Shown here piece after piece: positions 45,821-56,238 of a stretch of DNA of 56,802 bases. A program made the translations under genes and the position numbers. The notes below the pieces were generated by a model. It worked only from the letters and a program-made list of their open reading frames with translations, was not told the DNA's origin and did not search any database. The DNA comes from Bacteroides caecigallinarum (GTDB lineage: Bacteria; Bacteroidota; Bacteroidia; Bacteroidales; Bacteroidaceae), in the NCBI RefSeq assembly GCF_021530995.1, contig NZ_JADYTF010000006.1, forward strand, positions 1-56,802, given 5' to 3'. Each line of letters opens with the position of its first letter. Position 1 is the first letter of the stretch.

Positions 45821-45843
45821 ATACTATATAATAATGTATAATG

Positions 45844-47496
45844 TCAGATTATTTCTATACCTTTCTGTTTGCAGAGTTCCAAACCTATATCTTTCAGCTT
45901 GAATTTCTGAATCTTTCCGCTTCCTGTCAGAGGGAAACCATCTACGAAGAAGATATATTTCGGTATTTTGTATCTTGCAATCTTGCCCTGACAGAATTCG
46001 CGAACGTCGAATTCGTTCATTTCGCATCCTTCGTGCAGGATGATGAATGCGCCTACTGCCTCGCCATACTTCTTCGACGGTATTCCAGCTACCTGCACGT
46101 CCTTTATGCCGGGCATCTGATAGAGGAATTCTTCGATTTCGCGCGGATAGATATTCTCACCTCCACGGATAATCATATCTTTGATACGCCCTGTTATGCG
46201 GTAGTTGCCGTTTTCGTCTTTCACACCAAGGTCGCCAGAATGAAGGAAACCATTCTTGTCGATGACTTCAGCTGTAGCTTCAGGGTTCTTGTAGTAACCC
46301 TGCATGGTATTATATCCGCGGTTACACATTTCTCCCTGAACACCTACAGGACATTCTTCGCCTGTTTCCGGGTCAAGAACTTTCACTTCGGTGAATTCGA
46401 AATCACGTCCTACTGTTGTACAGCGCACTTCAAACGGGTCGTCTATGCGAGTGTGTGTCATACCCGGCGATGCTTCTGTCAGACCGTAAACGCTGGTGAC
46501 GCGCATGAACATCTTTTCCTCAACCTGACGCATCAGTTCCACAGGACATAGAGAGCCTGCCATGATACCGGTACGCAGACTGCTGAGGTCGAACATATCG
46601 AACATAGGGTGGTGGAGTTCGGCGATGAACATTGTCGGTACACCGTATAGTGCCGTACAGCGTTCTTTATGCACTGATGCAAGGACGAGCAGCGGGTCGA
46701 AGCGTTCCAGCATTACTTGTGTACATCCGTGGGTGAGGCAGTTCATTGTGGCAAGCACTACACCAAAACAGTGAAACAGCGGTACGCACACACACAGTTT
46801 GTCGTCTGATGTAAACTTCATGTGTTCGCCTGTCAGGAAGCCGTTGTTTGTGATGTTATAATGGCTCAACATAACTCCTTTCGGGAAACCTGTTGTTCCA
46901 GAGGTGTATTGCATATTCACGGTGTCGTGACAGTTTACCTGCTTTTTCGCGTTTTCAAGAACCTCATCATCTATGTTGTTTCCCAGAAGAAGAATTTCCG
47001 GAGTGTTATACATTCCTCTGAATTTCTCCTGACCGATGTAAACTACATTACGCATGCATGGGAAACGTTTGCTCTTCATATGTCCGCGGCTGAATGTTTT
47101 CAGTTCAGGGAGCATATTGTATGTCATCTGGACGAAATCGCTGTCTTTCTCTCCGTTTACGATACATAGTGTGTGCATGTCAGAGTTCTGGCACAGATAT
47201 TCAAGCTCTGCCTGTTTGTAGTTGGTGTTTACTGTGACTGCCACAGCACCAATCTTGGCACATGCATACAGGAATGTCAGCCAGTCCGGTACATTTCCTG
47301 CCCATATACCTACGTGAGTTCCTTTTTTCACTCCGATGGCGAGCAGACCTTTAGCCATATTGTCCACGCGCTTGTTGAACTGGCTCCATGTGAAGCGCAG
47401 GTTGCGGTCGGAATAGACTATATATTCTTTGTCGGGGGTGACTTCGGCCCAATGTTCGAGCCAGTCGCCAAGTGTTCTTTCTGATAACTGTAACAT
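45844..47496 (-). CDS. AMP-binding acyl-CoA synthetase (FadD-like)
   Basis: The 550-residue protein is a complete ANL-family ligase. It has the phosphate loop [16 protein letters not shown] near residue 200, [12 protein letters not shown] near 335, [20 protein letters not shown] near 420, and the catalytic Lys in [13 protein letters not shown] near the end. It activates a carboxylic acid to its CoA thioester with ATP; medium- or long-chain fatty acids are the likely substrates, but the sequence does not fix them. It starts 16 bases after the cupin/XRE regulator gene, which probably controls it. Confidence 0.9.
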   Translation of the reverse strand: MLQLSERTLGDWLEHWAEVTPDKEYIVYSDRNLRFTWSQFNKRVDNMAKGLLAIGVKKGTHVGIWAGNVPDWLTFLYACAKIGAVAVTVNTNYKQAELEYLCQNSDMHTLCIVNGEKDSDFVQMTYNMLPELKTFSRGHMKSKRFPCMRNVVYIGQEKFRGMYNTPEILLLGNNIDDEVLENAKKQVNCHDTVNMQYTSGTTGFPKGVMLSHYNITNNGFLTGEHMKFTSDDKLCVCVPLFHCFGVVLATMNCLTHGCTQVMLERFDPLLVLASVHKERCTALYGVPTMFIAELHHPMFDMFDLSSLRTGIMAGSLCPVELMRQVEEKMFMRVTSVYGLTEASPGMTHTRIDDPFEVRCTTVGRDFEFTEVKVLDPETGEECPVGVQGEMCNRGYNTMQGYYKNPEATAEVIDKNGFLHSGDLGVKDENGNYRITGRIKDMIIRGGENIYPREIEEFLYQMPGIKDVQVAGIPSKKYGEAVGAFIILHEGCEMNEFDVREFCQGKIARYKIPKYIFFVDGFPLTGSGKIQKFKLKDIGLELCKQKGIEII

Positions 47497-47512
47497 GGTT
47501 TCCGGCTTTTGA

Positions 47513-48091
47513 TTAGATTGGTGTATAGATTACTGCAAGAATACGTGCCGCCTGGCCTTCGTAGGCATGAACGTGATGAGGCACGATAGAGTCGTAATAA
47601 ATTGTGTCGCCTTCTTCAAGAACGTAAGTGTTCTTTCCGTATGTGATTTCCACCATACCTTTCAGCACCATAATGAATTCTTCTCCCTCATGAGCCGACT
47701 GGTTGAACACCGTTTCCTTATTCTCATCGATATCAATGATGAAAGGTTCCATGTGGCGGTCAGTCTTGCTGCGCGAAAGTGAGTGATAGTGCATGTGCTG
47801 TCGTGCGTCTGTAGCATTGTTTGAGAAGCTGATAGTGTCGTCGGCTTCCCCTCTGCGGCATACTACAGGACCGGATTCGCTATTCTGATCGTCAAGGAAA
47901 GTACCCAGGCGTACTCCCAATGCACGTGCTATTTTGATAAGCGGTGCGAGTGATGGAATATCAATGTTTTCTTCAATGCGTGTGATTTGGTCTGTTGTCA
48001 AACCTGTGCTTTCAGCCAATTCTTCTATACTGATTTCTTTGATGTCTCTTAGCGATTTGATTTTTTCGCCGATGATATTTGTGTAATCCAT
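47513..48091 (-). CDS. XRE-family regulator with cupin domain
   Basis: The 192-residue protein joins an N-terminal helix-turn-helix (about 8-62, [20 protein letters not shown]) to a C-terminal cupin barrel (about 110-190, [20 protein letters not shown] and [20 protein letters not shown], with metal-binding His and Glu). This is the layout of small-molecule-sensing repressors. It is co-transcribed with the acyl-CoA synthetase gene, so a fatty acid or acyl-CoA is a reasonable ligand, though this is inference. Confidence 0.9.
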   Translation of the reverse strand: MDYTNIIGEKIKSLRDIKEISIEELAESTGLTTDQITRIEENIDIPSLAPLIKIARALGVRLGTFLDDQNSESGPVVCRRGEADDTISFSNNATDARQHMHYHSLSRSKTDRHMEPFIIDIDENKETVFNQSAHEGEEFIMVLKGMVEITYGKNTYVLEEGDTIYYDSIVPHHVHAYEGQAARILAVIYTPI

Positions 48092-48125
48092 GGTAAAAAA
48101 GTTTTGATTTATATGTTTGTAAGCG

Positions 48126-48133
48126 CAAATATA
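48126..48133 (-). promoter_or_regulatory. -7 promoter box for the cupin regulator/acyl-CoA synthetase operon
   Basis: On the minus strand this reads TATATTTG followed by C, with TTG about 20 bases upstream; it lies about 35 bases before the regulator ATG. Confidence 0.55.
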
Positions 48134-48196
48134 ATCAAAATTTTATAACTCAATTGGTTTTTCTTACTTTTTGTAGCCAGAATATGTTGGATATGA

Positions 48197-50104
48197 TTAT
48201 TTTGGCACTGAAAGTATGCCGTTTTTCTGGTGAATGATTTCTTCTGCAAGTAGATATGACAATACTTTCGTAACATTCTCCCTGTCGTATGATTCCAGAT
48301 TTTCCATAAGTGCGGATGTTGTCATATCCTTTTCTTTAAGAGTTTCTTCAATGACTCTCGATATCTCGTCGAACACTCCCTGCTTGATACCTGATGAATG
48401 TGACGAAAGGCATACGTCGCACTGTCCGCAGTTATGTTCGTTTTTTTCTCCAAAATACAGCAAGAGCATACGGCTTCGGCATTTGTCATCTGATTCTGCA
48501 TATTCCGTCATTGCCTCAATGCGGCGGATGAAGCTTTCCTTTCTGTCTTCATACACTTCTTTGGTGAATATCAGTCGGTCAGCTTCCTGCCTTTCACGCG
48601 TATATATAATATAAGGAGTCTTTTTGCCCGGTATGTAGTGAAGAATGTGTCGGCGGGTGAGTGAGATCAGTGTGTCATACACCTGCTGGCATGTCATGCC
48701 GGTACGCATGGATAGAGTCTCTTCGTTTATATAGGCGTATTCGGTGAATACTCCTGTGTATGAACGGAGTATGATGTTTATCAGTTTTTCGGTTTCGGGG
48801 CTTGTCTCATGTATGCGGTAAAGCTCCTCTTTCGTTAGAGTGAACATAAGGCGTGAATTGTTGTCCTGCTCGTCAGTGTATTCCAGATACCCCGCACGGG
48901 TAAGTATTTTCAGGGCACTATCTACCTGGATAGGGAAGTGCTTGAAGTTGCGACAGAACTCATCGATATTGAACTCTCTTGTGCAACCCAGTCCGTCGCC
49001 CATTGCCATCTGATAGTAGTAGTTCAGATGCTCATAAACTGTGCGGATATAGTCTTTCTCGGGGAATGTGTCTGATATTCTTTTCTTCAGTGTGGCTTTG
49101 TCGCTTCTGGCATAAAGCAATACAGCATACGCTTTTTCACCGTCACGTCCTCCACGTCCGGCTTCCTGGAAATATGCCTCCGGAGAGTCCGGTATGTCTA
49201 CGTGTACCACTAGTCTTACATCCGGCTTGTCAATACCCATACCGAACGCATTGGTGGCAACCATCACTCGAGTTTCTCCTTTCACCCACGATTTCTGTCG
49301 CTGGTCTTTCGTTTCATTATTGAGTCCTGCATGATAGAATGTAGCCGTTATACCTTTCTCGTTCAGCAACTGGGCATATTCTTTTGTGCGCTTGCGGTTG
49401 TGGGCATATACTATGGCTGAACCCTGAACGTGCTTTAGGATATGAAGAAGCTCCTCCTGCTTGCTTTCTGTTCTGCGGACAATGTATGCAAGATTCTTGC
49501 GCTCGAAACTCATGCGGAACACATTCTCTTCCTTGAAGGCAAGACGTTGCTGTATGTCATTAACCACTTCGGGAGTGGCTGTGGCTGTCAGTGCCAGAAC
49601 TGGAACGTCCGGCAGCAGGTTTCTTATTTCTGAAATCTTGAGATATGCAGGGCGGAAATCGTAGCCCCACTGCGATATACAGTGTGATTCGTCAACAGTT
49701 ATCATGCTGACTTTCATGCTGCGGAGCTTGATGCGGAATATCTCCGTGTCAAGTCTTTCAGGCGATATATAAAGAAATTTGTAATTGCCGAAAATACAGT
49801 TCTCAAGTGCTATGATAATCTCCTCGCGAGTCATGCCGGAATATATGGCAACGGCTTTGATTCCGCGGTCACGGAGGTTTCTCACCTGGTCTTTCATCAA
49901 GGCTATCAGTGGAGTTATGACAATGCACAGTCCGTCTTTTGCCATGGCAGGAACCTGGAAAGTAATGGATTTTCCGCCTCCCGTAGGCATCAGTCCAAGT
50001 GTGTCGCGTCCGCTTCCTATGCTTCGGATAATATCCTCCTGTATTCCGCGGAAATTGTCATATCCCCAATAGTCCTTAAGTATTTTACGGTATTCGTCTG
50101 TCAT
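48197..50104 (-). CDS. recQ: ATP-dependent DNA helicase RecQ
   Basis: The 635-residue protein has the RecQ helicase core: LMPTGGGKSITFQVPA (Walker A), TVDESHCISQWGYDFRPAY (DExH box and aromatic loop) and YFQEAGRGGRDGEKAYAVLL. It continues into a RecQ C-terminal zinc module (CRSRMLLLYFG ... CGQCDVC) and a winged-helix-like end. No HRDC domain is evident, so it is a shorter RecQ form. It unwinds DNA in recombination and repair. Its ATG directly follows the recJ stop codon with no spacer, so RecQ and RecJ are probably co-translated. Confidence 0.94.
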   Translation of the reverse strand: MTDEYRKILKDYWGYDNFRGIQEDIIRSIGSGRDTLGLMPTGGGKSITFQVPAMAKDGLCIVITPLIALMKDQVRNLRDRGIKAVAIYSGMTREEIIIALENCIFGNYKFLYISPERLDTEIFRIKLRSMKVSMITVDESHCISQWGYDFRPAYLKISEIRNLLPDVPVLALTATATPEVVNDIQQRLAFKEENVFRMSFERKNLAYIVRRTESKQEELLHILKHVQGSAIVYAHNRKRTKEYAQLLNEKGITATFYHAGLNNETKDQRQKSWVKGETRVMVATNAFGMGIDKPDVRLVVHVDIPDSPEAYFQEAGRGGRDGEKAYAVLLYARSDKATLKKRISDTFPEKDYIRTVYEHLNYYYQMAMGDGLGCTREFNIDEFCRNFKHFPIQVDSALKILTRAGYLEYTDEQDNNSRLMFTLTKEELYRIHETSPETEKLINIILRSYTGVFTEYAYINEETLSMRTGMTCQQVYDTLISLTRRHILHYIPGKKTPYIIYTRERQEADRLIFTKEVYEDRKESFIRRIEAMTEYAESDDKCRSRMLLLYFGEKNEHNCGQCDVCLSSHSSGIKQGVFDEISRVIEETLKEKDMTTSALMENLESYDRENVTKVLSYLLAEEIIHQKNGILSVPK

Positions 50105-51826
50105 TTAAAATCCGCTAGGCTTAATGTCTTCTATCTGTAACTGAATATCACCGCGCTTGTGTGAGTTTTCTTCTATCGTATAGCAGATGTTGAACGATTG
50201 CTTCGTCTTGATATATCGCACCTGCGAGCTTTGTCCGAAAGCAATTCCGTTCATCACATTGTTCGATTTGTTATCTACAAGTTCCATCTTGATGTGTTCC
50301 TGTTCGCGTCCTACAACCTTGCTTGTACCGTAATCGTACACATTCAGTGTGGCGAATACCGGTTTATGGTTTTCCGGTCCGAACGGGTTGAACTTCTTCA
50401 GGTCGAAGAAGAATTTCGGAGTGATGTCGCGGAAATCAAGCTGTGCGTCAATATCTATTGTCGCGCTTGTCTGCTCCGGCAGAATATGGTTTGTCACATA
50501 TTCCTCAAATCGTCTTGTGAATTCTTCCACATTTTCCACCTTCATCGACAGTCCGGCAGCGTATGTATGTCCGCCGAAGTTCTCAAGCAGGTCTCGGCAA
50601 TGCTCTATCGCACTATAAACATCGAATCCGGAGACCGAACGTGCCGAGCCTGTGGCAAGTCCTTCGGTACGTGTGAGTACCACAGCAGGGCGATAGTAAA
50701 TTTCTGTAAGTCTTGAAGCTACAATACCTATCACACCTTTGTGCCATTCCTCATTGTAAATTACTATACTTCTTCTTTCTGAGAGGTTTTCAAGAGAATC
50801 GACAATCTTGTTAGCCTCTTCTGTCATAGTCTTGTCCAGGTCCTTGCGCTGTTCGTTGTAACTGTTGATGAGATTACCTTTTTCGTGCGCCTGTTTATAG
50901 TCCTTCTCTATGAGCAGGTCAACAGCCTCTTTACCTTTCTGGATTCTTCCCGAAGCGTTTATTCTCGGACCAATCTTGAACACGATGTCACTCATGTTTA
51001 TTTCCTTTTCGGTAAGTCCGCATACATCGATTATAGCTTTCAGTCCCATGCATGGGTTTGCGTTCAGCTGTCTTAGTCCGTGGTACGCCAGGATTCTGTT
51101 TTCGCCCATGATAGGAACTATGTCCGAAGCTATGCTTACTGCCACCAGGTCAAGCAATGGGGTGAGTTGGTGAAACTCTATTCCATTGTTCATGGCAAAA
51201 GCTTGCATGAACTTAAAGCCCACACCGCATCCTGAAAGGTGTTCGTATGGGTAGGTTGAATCTGCTCTTTTGGGATTAAGTATAGCGGCCGCATCCGGCA
51301 GAACATCGTCCGGCACATGATGGTCGCAGATAATGAAGTCTATTCCTTTCTCTTTTGCGTAAGCGATTTCCTCCACAGCCTTTATTCCGCAGTCGAGAAC
51401 AATCACAAGTTTTACTCCTGTTTCGTAGGCATAATCCACTCCCTTGGTTGTTACTCCATATCCCTCGTTGTATCTGTCTGGGATATAATAGTCTATGTTA
51501 GAGTAGAATTGCTGAAGAAACTTATACACCAATGCCACGGCAGTAGTGCCGTCAACATCGTAGTCGCCATATATAAGGATGCGCTCTTTCCTGCCCATTG
51601 CCGTGTTGAGCCTTTTCACAGCCGCCTCCATGTCGTTCATCAGGAACGGGTCATGCAGGTCATGCAGTTGCGGTCGGAAAAACTTCTTTACCGCGTCAGC
51701 TGTTTTTATGCCCCTCTGTCGCAACAAGTGGCAGAGAATAGGGCTAATCCCTATTTCCTTGGCCAAAGCTCTTGCTTCTTCTCTTTGCTCTAGAGTAGGA
51801 GGTTGATAATTCCATTTGTATCTCAT
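50105..51826 (-). CDS. recJ: Single-stranded-DNA-specific exonuclease RecJ
   Basis: The 573-residue protein is a full-length RecJ with the DHH phosphoesterase motifs: LIYGDYDVDGTTAVALVY, VLDCGIKAVEE, FIICDHHVPDD and ASDIVPIMGENR. DHHA1 (FGGHTYAAGLSM) and OB-like domains follow. It degrades single-stranded DNA 5' to 3' in recombination and repair, and works with RecQ, encoded immediately downstream. The open frame extends 24 codons further up to 51898, but family members begin near MRYKWNY, so I start there. Confidence 0.94.
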   Translation of the reverse strand: MRYKWNYQPPTLEQREEARALAKEIGISPILCHLLRQRGIKTADAVKKFFRPQLHDLHDPFLMNDMEAAVKRLNTAMGRKERILIYGDYDVDGTTAVALVYKFLQQFYSNIDYYIPDRYNEGYGVTTKGVDYAYETGVKLVIVLDCGIKAVEEIAYAKEKGIDFIICDHHVPDDVLPDAAAILNPKRADSTYPYEHLSGCGVGFKFMQAFAMNNGIEFHQLTPLLDLVAVSIASDIVPIMGENRILAYHGLRQLNANPCMGLKAIIDVCGLTEKEINMSDIVFKIGPRINASGRIQKGKEAVDLLIEKDYKQAHEKGNLINSYNEQRKDLDKTMTEEANKIVDSLENLSERRSIVIYNEEWHKGVIGIVASRLTEIYYRPAVVLTRTEGLATGSARSVSGFDVYSAIEHCRDLLENFGGHTYAAGLSMKVENVEEFTRRFEEYVTNHILPEQTSATIDIDAQLDFRDITPKFFFDLKKFNPFGPENHKPVFATLNVYDYGTSKVVGREQEHIKMELVDNKSNNVMNGIAFGQSSQVRYIKTKQSFNICYTIEENSHKRGDIQLQIEDIKPSGF

Positions 51827-51954
51827 TATATTATTTTTTTTCTTTTTTCCTGAGTATGATGGGGTGGAACATAATGTTCCTGTATTTTTGTGTGGCATTA
51901 CTTGGTATGCCTGTTCAATTCAATTTGTAAAGTTAGGAAAAAGAAAGAATAAAA

Positions 51955-51990
51955 ATGCCGGTTTAGTATAAAAATTAACTAAACCGGCAT
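51955..51990. terminator. Terminator after the C1 aminopeptidase gene
   Basis: A perfect 13-base stem (ATGCCGGTTTAGT with ACTAAACCGGCAT), a 10-base AT-rich loop and T-rich sequence on the minus strand lie just past the peptidase stop codon. Confidence 0.75.
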
Positions 51991-52020
51991 CATATTATTT
52001 GTAATCAGTCTATATTACGA

Positions 52021-53220
52021 TTATTTCAGGCCTAATTTCTTGGCAATTTTTGAAGGGATTGCATCTTTGTGTACAAGGATGTTCATAGTTTTGTAAGCAA
52101 CGAATGCTTTTGAAGCATACCATATACCTTTGTATTTTCCAGCTTCACCCCAAGAGTTCTTTACCATGAAGTATTCTTTTCCGTTCTGGTCTTTAGCCAA
52201 ACCGTAGATAAGCATACCGTGGTCGTCAGTAGTTTCCCAGTTGTCGAAAGCTGTCTGACGCATTTCCTGTGTTACATTTACTTCAGGAAGAGGTTTGCTT
52301 GTAAGTTCCTTACGCTTGTCAGCAGCGCTCAGACCCAACCAGTGAGCCATGTCTGAACCTGTAAGTTCTGCACCCTTAGATGCATCAGGGAATACGGCGA
52401 TACCGTCACGAGTGAATCCCTGTTCGCTTACGTCAGAGCCCCATGCGAATGTATATCCTTTTCTTACAGCGTTATCCATAACTTCCATCAACTCTTCGAT
52501 AGGCAGGTTGTATGAAAGAGCGTTACGCCAGTTATCCTGTACTTCTACATTGAACTGAGTATAGAAAGGATGATGAGTATAAGAAGTCAAAGAGATATAA
52601 TCGTCCATGTTCAGTTTCAGAACTTCATCAGCAAATGTTCTTGGAGTATAAGTCTTGCCGTTGTAAGTAAATTCTTTCGGACATTCACCAAGGTATGTAT
52701 CATATATAGAACGTAGTCCGTCTTTCCATACCGGAGTAAGTTTTGAGAATTTTCCTTTACCGATAGCCTGAACATATGCTCCTGCTACTGCGTCAAGTTC
52801 GTTGTGTACTGGGAGTGAGTCGCCGTACATGATACCAGGCATAGCATCCTGTGGCACAAGACCATGCTGTCTGTAGCATGCTACGATATCTTCAAAGCTA
52901 CCACCAGGAGAGAATGAAGCATCGCCGTGATAACGCACATAGTTCACAGCGCGTTCTTCCATAGTATGGTGTACGATGAACATTTCTGAAAGATCGAATT
53001 CTCCTTTACCCTGACGAAGCAATTCTGATTCGAAGAATGCTACAGATGAGAACGACCAGCAAGTGCTCGAACGGTTCTGGTTCTTGATAGATGTAATAGG
53101 GTTTTCCTTGATTGTTGTAAACACAAAGCCTTCTTCAGCTTTTTTGTCTTCTTTCGCTTCCTGAGCGTTGATGCTGCTGAAACAAAGTCCAAGTGCAGCC
53201 AGTGTGATAAATTTGTTCAT
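52021..53220 (-). CDS. Secreted C1-family peptidase (aminopeptidase C / bleomycin hydrolase type)
   Basis: The 399-residue protein has a signal peptide (MNKFITLAALGLCFSSINAQ) and the papain-like triad of the C1B family: Q48 and C54 in NQNRSSTCWSFSS, His in DDHGMLIYG and Asn in VKNSWGEAG. Cytoplasmic PepC/BLMH enzymes trim amino acids from peptides; here the signal peptide places it in the periplasm or outside, which is usual in Bacteroides. It lies 22 bases after an Xaa-Pro aminopeptidase gene, so the two probably form a peptide-degrading operon. Confidence 0.9.
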   Translation of the reverse strand: MNKFITLAALGLCFSSINAQEAKEDKKAEEGFVFTTIKENPITSIKNQNRSSTCWSFSSVAFFESELLRQGKGEFDLSEMFIVHHTMEERAVNYVRYHGDASFSPGGSFEDIVACYRQHGLVPQDAMPGIMYGDSLPVHNELDAVAGAYVQAIGKGKFSKLTPVWKDGLRSIYDTYLGECPKEFTYNGKTYTPRTFADEVLKLNMDDYISLTSYTHHPFYTQFNVEVQDNWRNALSYNLPIEELMEVMDNAVRKGYTFAWGSDVSEQGFTRDGIAVFPDASKGAELTGSDMAHWLGLSAADKRKELTSKPLPEVNVTQEMRQTAFDNWETTDDHGMLIYGLAKDQNGKEYFMVKNSWGEAGKYKGIWYASKAFVAYKTMNILVHKDAIPSKIAKKLGLK

Positions 53221-53242
53221 GCTATTTTGAGTTTTTAAGTAT

Positions 53243-54634
53243 TTAATCCTTCATTATCTCCTCTACGTCTTCCACTCTGATAGGAATACGTTTTTCTCCT
53301 GTAAATCTTGAGCCTTCAGGAGTAATAAGTATATCGTCTTCAAGACGAATACCGCCAAAATTTTTATATTTATCTATAATGTCGTAGTTTAGGAAGTCTG
53401 TATGCATTCCTTCTGCTCTCCATTTGTCAATCAGTGCCGGAATGAAATAGCATCCAGGTTCGTCTGTCATGACAAATCCCGGTTGCAGACGGCGTCCCAT
53501 ACGCAAGGATGCCAGTCCGAACTGATCCGAAGGACGAACTTCATCATCATATCCCACGTAGATTTGTCCAAGGTCCTCCATGTCGTGAACATCAAGCCCC
53601 ATCATGTGTCCCAGTCCGTGAGGCATGAACAGAGCGTGTGCTCCTGCTGCGACGGCTTCGTTTACATCTCCCTTCATCAGTCCAAGGTCTTTAAGCCCCT
53701 GAGCCAGAACCTTGCAGACATCAATATGTACAGATTTATATGTTATTCCCGGTTTTGCCAGTTCAAGTGCCTTCTGGTGGCAAGAGTAAACAATATTGTA
53801 GATGTCTTTCTGACGTTGAGTGAATTTTCCTCCAACAGGAACTGTACGTGTGTGGTCGGAACAATAGTTGTTTATATTCTCCGCCCCGGCATCTGTAAGC
53901 ATCAGTCTTCCTTCCTGCAGTATGTGGCTGTGGTCGTGGTTATGCAGTGTCTGTCCGTTCTGAGTGAGGATAGTAGCGAATGAAGTCATGCTGCCGTATG
54001 AAGCGGCGATACCTTCCAGAATACCTGCAATATATTGTTCCGATACTCCAGGCTTACACAGGCGCATGGCTGTGGTGTGCATTTCGTAACCGATGTTGCA
54101 TGCCTTGTCTATTTCATCGATTTCGCATTGCTCTTTTACCGCTCTTAATGATACAACAGCTTTAATCAACTCTACAGAAGCATGTTTTTTTACCATAGAT
54201 GCCTTTATGCCTGTCAGATCTTCCAAAAGCATCATGTTGTCATAACGGTATGGAGGCAGAAAATGAACTTTTCTACGCTGAGACAGAGCTTTTCCGATTA
54301 CATCCTTCAGCTTGTCGAATGGGAAACTTTTGCTCACACCGACTCTTTCAGCCAGTTCTTTTATGCTTGGTTGAGGTCCCATCCAGATTATGTCGTCCAT
54401 ATCGACATCATTTCCGAAGAAATATTCTTCGTCATTGTCTATGTCAATAACTCCGGCATATCCAGGGTGAGAATGTCCGAAAAAATATAGGAACGAACTG
54501 TCCTGTCTGAATTTGTATGTATTGTCAGGATAGTTTGCCGGAGCCTCATTATTCCCAAGAATAAGAATAAGACCGTTGCTCATTCTTTCCCTCAAGGCTT
54601 GGCGTCTTTTTTGATATGTTAAGGTTTCAAACAT
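53243..54634 (-). CDS. Xaa-Pro aminopeptidase (M24 family)
   Basis: The 463-residue protein has an aminopeptidase P N-terminal domain (about 1-130, FLYFFGHSHPGYAGVIDID) and the M24 metallopeptidase fold with five metal ligands: Asp in LMLTDAGAE, Asp in YCSDHTRTVP, His in MPHGLGHMMGLDVHD, and Glu in TDEPGCYF and GGIRLEDD. It removes N-terminal residues before proline. The open frame reaches 54733, but the extra 33 residues are AT-rich filler ending at a promoter box, so I start at MFETLTYQKRR. It is followed by a C1 peptidase gene. Confidence 0.93.
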   Translation of the reverse strand: MFETLTYQKRRQALRERMSNGLILILGNNEAPANYPDNTYKFRQDSSFLYFFGHSHPGYAGVIDIDNDEEYFFGNDVDMDDIIWMGPQPSIKELAERVGVSKSFPFDKLKDVIGKALSQRRKVHFLPPYRYDNMMLLEDLTGIKASMVKKHASVELIKAVVSLRAVKEQCEIDEIDKACNIGYEMHTTAMRLCKPGVSEQYIAGILEGIAASYGSMTSFATILTQNGQTLHNHDHSHILQEGRLMLTDAGAENINNYCSDHTRTVPVGGKFTQRQKDIYNIVYSCHQKALELAKPGITYKSVHIDVCKVLAQGLKDLGLMKGDVNEAVAAGAHALFMPHGLGHMMGLDVHDMEDLGQIYVGYDDEVRPSDQFGLASLRMGRRLQPGFVMTDEPGCYFIPALIDKWRAEGMHTDFLNYDIIDKYKNFGGIRLEDDILITPEGSRFTGEKRIPIRVEDVEEIMKD

Positions 54635-54680
54635 AACAGTAATATTATACAGTAATTTATAGAATATGATATTTATGTTG

Positions 54681-54688
54681 CAAAAGTA
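54681..54688 (-). promoter_or_regulatory. -7 promoter box for the peptidase operon
   Basis: On the minus strand this reads TACTTTTG followed by C, about 47 bases before the preferred start at 54634. It lies inside the longer open frame and supports that shorter start. Confidence 0.5.
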
Positions 54689-54732
54689 AGAAAAAAATGT
54701 CTTATTTTCTATCTGAATGTATTTAAAAAACA

Positions 54733-54740
54733 TATATTTG
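54733..54740 (+). promoter_or_regulatory. -7 promoter box for the patatin gene
   Basis: TATATTTG followed by C fits the -7 consensus and ends 33 bases before the patatin ATG; it is divergent from the peptidase promoter. Confidence 0.5.
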
Positions 54741-54773
54741 CATTTGGCGTGTCTGTTTTAAAAGAAATATGTT

Positions 54774-55625
54774 ATGAAAGTAGATTTTAGTAAAATGGGC
54801 TTAGTGCTTGAAGGTGGTGGCATGCGTGGTGTATTTACCTGTGGCGTGCTTGATTTTATGATGGATAACAATATCGAATTCCCTTATGCGGTAGGAGTGT
54901 CTGCCGGTGCTTGCAACGGACTTTCGTATATGTCGCATCAGCGAGGTCGTGCCAAATACAGTAATATAGATATGCTTGAAAAGTATAACTATATAAGCTT
55001 TAAATATCTTTTTCATCAGCGTAGTATTTTAGACCAGAAACTTCTGTACGAACTTTTTCCAGAAGAAATCCTTCCGTATGATTATGATGCATATATGAAG
55101 AACCCCAACCGTTTCGAGATGGTTACTACTAATTGTGTGACAGGAAGGGCCTGCTATCTAGAGGAGAAGCATGACAAGGAACGCCTGTTGCGTATAGCCA
55201 AGGCTTCAAGCAGTTTGCCGTACGTTTGTCCGATAGTCTATGTGGATGGACGTCCTATGCTTGATGGCGGTATTATAGATTCCATTCCGGTATTGAGGGC
55301 CATAGAGCAGGGGTATGAAAAGAATGTTGTAGTCCTGACCCGTAATCGTGGGTATAGGAAGACTGAGAGAGACATAAAGGTACCTCATTTTATATATACC
55401 AGATATCCTCGTCTGCGAGTTCTTTTGAGTAATCGTTGCCGTGTTTATAACGAACAGTTGGAGATGATAGAAAGAATGGAAGATGAGGGAAAGATTATAG
55501 CAATCCGTCCTGAAAAGAAAGTTGTGGTAAACAGAATAGAGAAGGATATAAAGAAACTGACGGAACTTTATGAAGAAGGTTATTTTTGCGCTGAAAAGGT
55601 GTTGAAGCCTTTGATGCAGGATTAG
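54774..55625 (+). CDS. Patatin-like phospholipase
   Basis: The 283-residue protein carries the patatin catalytic set: oxyanion loop LVLEGGGMRGVFTCGVLD, nucleophile elbow GVSAGACNG, and the catalytic Asp in PMLDGGIIDSIPVLRA. It matches the RssA/YjjU-like intracellular group in length. Patatins hydrolyse acyl groups from lipids; the substrate here is unknown. It has its own promoter and is probably a single-gene unit. A TTTAAA-rich tract follows its stop codon. Confidence 0.92.
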   Translation: MKVDFSKMGLVLEGGGMRGVFTCGVLDFMMDNNIEFPYAVGVSAGACNGLSYMSHQRGRAKYSNIDMLEKYNYISFKYLFHQRSILDQKLLYELFPEEILPYDYDAYMKNPNRFEMVTTNCVTGRACYLEEKHDKERLLRIAKASSSLPYVCPIVYVDGRPMLDGGIIDSIPVLRAIEQGYEKNVVVLTRNRGYRKTERDIKVPHFIYTRYPRLRVLLSNRCRVYNEQLEMIERMEDEGKIIAIRPEKKVVVNRIEKDIKKLTELYEEGYFCAEKVLKPLMQD

Positions 55626-55732
55626 GGACAAGGAATGAGTGTTTGAATAGAAAGTGTTTAAGCAGTGTTTAAATAGAATTTAAATATTGCCTAATTATGT
55701 TGTTTGCTAATTTTTAAGATTTAAAACAAGTG

Positions 55733-56076
55733 ATGAGAAATATTTTGATGTTGCTTTTTTTGTTGGTTTCGGTGGAAACCTATTCTATTAATTCTGAATT
55801 GGAACAATTGTTGTTAAGGCTTGATTCAGTATTGGCATGTAGTGATAAATACGTGGTGGATAAAGAGGCCAGAATTGAGGAATTGAGGAAAAGGAAATCT
55901 TCAGCTCTAAAACCAGAAGAAAGATTGTGGCTTAACAAGATGTTCTACGATGAGTTTTATGTTTACAATGTGGATTCAGCAATGGTCTATGTAACTGATA
56001 ACATCAGTATTTCCCGACAACTTGGAAGAAAAGAATGGGAGCAGGAATGGCTTCTTAATAAAGTTTTTTTGCTAGG
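55733..56076 (+). pseudogene. DUF6377-type regulator gene, N-terminal fragment cut by an insertion sequence
   Basis: The first 115 codons encode a signal peptide (MRNILMLLFLLVSVETYS) and the start of the helical repeat region (LEQLLLRLDSVLACSDKYV, MFYDEFYVYNVDSAMVYV) typical of large DUF6377 membrane regulators. Those proteins normally continue with TPR-like repeats, a membrane segment and a helix-turn-helix. The similarity stops after NKVFLL, where sequence of an ISL3-type element begins (about 56077). The rest of the gene should lie beyond the right edge, after the element. Confidence 0.65.
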
Positions 56077-56238
56077 GTGTCCAGTTCTACGTTCCTAAAA
56101 ACGTAGTACAAAACGCCCTCGTTATTGTTAATACAATGCTCTTAAATTCAATGCTTTAATAAGCAAAATTGCTCTTTGAAAGTTTGTGTATTTCATTGAT
56201 TTTTAGTATCTTAGTTGAATAATTTAGAACTAAAAGCA

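Noticed and set aside
45607-45831. 74-codon plus-strand open frame in the gap after dnaK
   Set aside because: It consists of AT repeat sequence read as Ile/Tyr and then the terminator hairpin; no sign of a real protein.
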